The position numbers and the translations under genes were made by a program. 64,000 nt of DNA from Mycolicibacterium sp. P9-22 (lineage in GTDB: Bacteria > Actinomycetota > Actinomycetes > Mycobacteriales > Mycobacteriaceae): contig NZ_NPKP01000001.1 of assembly GCF_008329585.1 (NCBI RefSeq), positions 434,001 through 498,000 of the forward strand. Reading direction: 5' to 3'. How positions within the stretch are numbered: position 1 is the first letter of the stretch; every line of letters starts with the position of its first letter. Below, piece by piece: positions 63,192 to 64,000 of this stretch. The notes beneath the pieces are model-generated. The model saw nothing but the letters and a program-made list of their open reading frames with translations. It did no database searches and had not been told where the DNA came from.

Positions 63192-64000
63192 CAGTCGGCC
63201 CTCCCGATGTTCACCACTGCTCCGGCGGTGACGCCGAGTCGAGCATTGACCGCACTTCCGGATGAGTTCATCGGTACCCACACCACCCGATTCGTCATAT
63301 CGGTGATCCTCACCGGCAGTGTGATCGCGCCTCTGGCAGTCGATATCGACACCATTTCGTGTCCAGTGACCCCGATTTCATCGGCAGTGGCCTGGGAGAG
63401 CCGCGCCACCGCGGTGCGTGCTGTGCCCGCCAGCAACGGTTCGCCGTCCTGCAGCAGACCGGCATCCAGAAGCTCACGCCACGTCGACAGGACGGCCTGC
63501 CCCGGCCCTGGGCGGGCGCCGGTGGGAGCCGGGACGGGTGGACTCACGGACTGCGCGGCCGGCCGTGAACCGAGTCGGCGTAGGTCCTCGCGTGCGGTGG
63601 CGTCGTCGGGCAGGCTCAGCGGGACCCCCATTTCGGCGGCGAGTGCATCGAGCACCCGCAGATCGGACATGGCTCCGGTATCGGGTATCGCTGCGGCGAA
63701 GTAGCGTTGCCGCCCTTCCCAATTCAAGAAAGTTCCGGACTTCTCCTGGACTGGTGCCACCGGCAGAACGACGTCGGCGTGCCGCGTGACAGTGCTCTCA
63801 CGGACCTCAAGGCTCAATACGAACGGAGTTTCCTGCAGTGCTCGCCGGGCTGTCTGCGGATCGGGCAGATCGTCGAGCTCTACACCGCCGATCACCAGGG
63901 CGGCCAGGTGCCCCTGTGCGGCATCGCTGATGATGGCTCCGGTATCGCGGCCGGGATGGCCGGTGCGACGCCCGCCGGGTAGCAGCGTGGGAAACGCGCC
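63191..64000 (-). CDS. nuoG: NADH-quinone oxidoreductase subunit G (N-terminus beyond window)
   Basis: The C-terminal 269 residues of the large iron-sulfur/molybdopterin-fold subunit; the frame is open to base 64000. [20 protein letters not shown] and [19 protein letters not shown] are typical of the NuoG/formate-dehydrogenase-like domain, and the end forms the aspartate-decarboxylase-like barrel ([14 protein letters not shown]). It is the most upstream nuo gene visible; nuoA-nuoF are expected to the right of the window. Confidence 0.92.
   Translation of the reverse strand, partial: GAFPTLLPGGRRTGHPGRDTGAIISDAAQGHLAALVIGGVELDDLPDPQTARRALQETPFVLSLEVRESTVTRHADVVLPVAPVQEKSGTFLNWEGRQRYFAAAIPDTGAMSDLRVLDALAAEMGVPLSLPDDATAREDLRRLGSRPAAQSVSPPVPAPTGARPGPGQAVLSTWRELLDAGLLQDGEPLLAGTARTAVARLSQATADEIGVTGHEMVSISTARGAITLPVRITDMTNRVVWVPMNSSGSAVNARLGVTAGAVVNIGRAD

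Overview
High-GC actinobacterial DNA, most likely from the Mycobacteriales and plausibly a fast-growing mycobacterium. The codon use is actinobacterial, there are many GTG starts and ATGA/GTGA overlaps, and the long [NiFe]-hydrogenase operon has the gene content known from the huc locus of Mycobacterium smegmatis. No rRNA, tRNA, CRISPR array, transposase or integrase was seen. Both window ends cut genes: an MFS transporter at the left and nuoG at the right.

The left half (1-28 kb) is accessory catabolism in four blocks. (1) 1-3.5 kb: a small sugar or polyol locus with an MFS transporter, a TIM-barrel isomerase, an SDR dehydrogenase and a LacI regulator, and a 14-bp palindrome between the divergent genes. 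(2) 3.7-10.9 kb: a divergent unit in which a GAF/PucR-type regulator faces an operon for a lactonase-like metallo-hydrolase, a zinc-ribbon protein, a Zn-alcohol dehydrogenase, a semialdehyde dehydrogenase and an MFS transporter. The logic is that of gamma-butyrolactone/4-hydroxybutyrate degradation (lactone to hydroxy acid to semialdehyde to diacid). (3) 11.1-19.7 kb: an ACT-domain gene, then a GntR-controlled cluster with a ureidoglycolate-lyase-like protein, an NCS1 nucleobase-type permease, a triazine/purine-type amidohydrolase, an AtzH-amidase fusion, an FMN reductase and an acetamidase/formamidase, probably for a nitrogen heterocycle. Four copies of a CTTGTC-n-GAC dyad mark its control regions. 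(4) 19.8-28.0 kb: a visibly more GC-rich block with a TetR regulator, a nitrilase-superfamily amidase, an APC permease, a LysR regulator, a GabT-type aminotransferase, a glutamate dehydrogenase and a GabD-type dehydrogenase, suited to degrading an omega-amino acid or its amide. An FGGY sugar kinase follows.

The right half (29.6-64 kb) is an energy and carbon island. A 17-gene leftward operon (45.56 to 29.62 kb) encodes a DUF1641 protein (HucM-like), the group 2a [NiFe]-hydrogenase small and large subunits, a maturation protease, a small unknown protein, a TPR protein, a NifU-Rieske electron carrier (HucE-like), an NHL propeller, HypF, HypC, a SIS-HypC fusion, a SIS protein, HypE, a second HypC, HypD and two unknowns. 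Facing it is an AraC regulator followed by hypA, hypB, fructose-1,6-bisphosphatase, phosphoribulokinase and a nickel/cobalt permease. Next come red-type form I RuBisCO (rbcL-rbcS) with an overlapping degenerate alpha/beta-hydrolase, a divergent class I fructose-bisphosphate aldolase, two tiny coupled ORFs, and the nuo (complex I) operon from nuoG to nuoN.

Together these genes suggest that the cell oxidises H2 (possibly at trace levels, as Huc does), passes electrons to the respiratory chain, and fixes CO2 by the Calvin cycle. Nickel uptake and HypAB nickel insertion sit in the same transcription unit as the Calvin-cycle enzymes, which would couple hydrogenase maturation to autotrophy.
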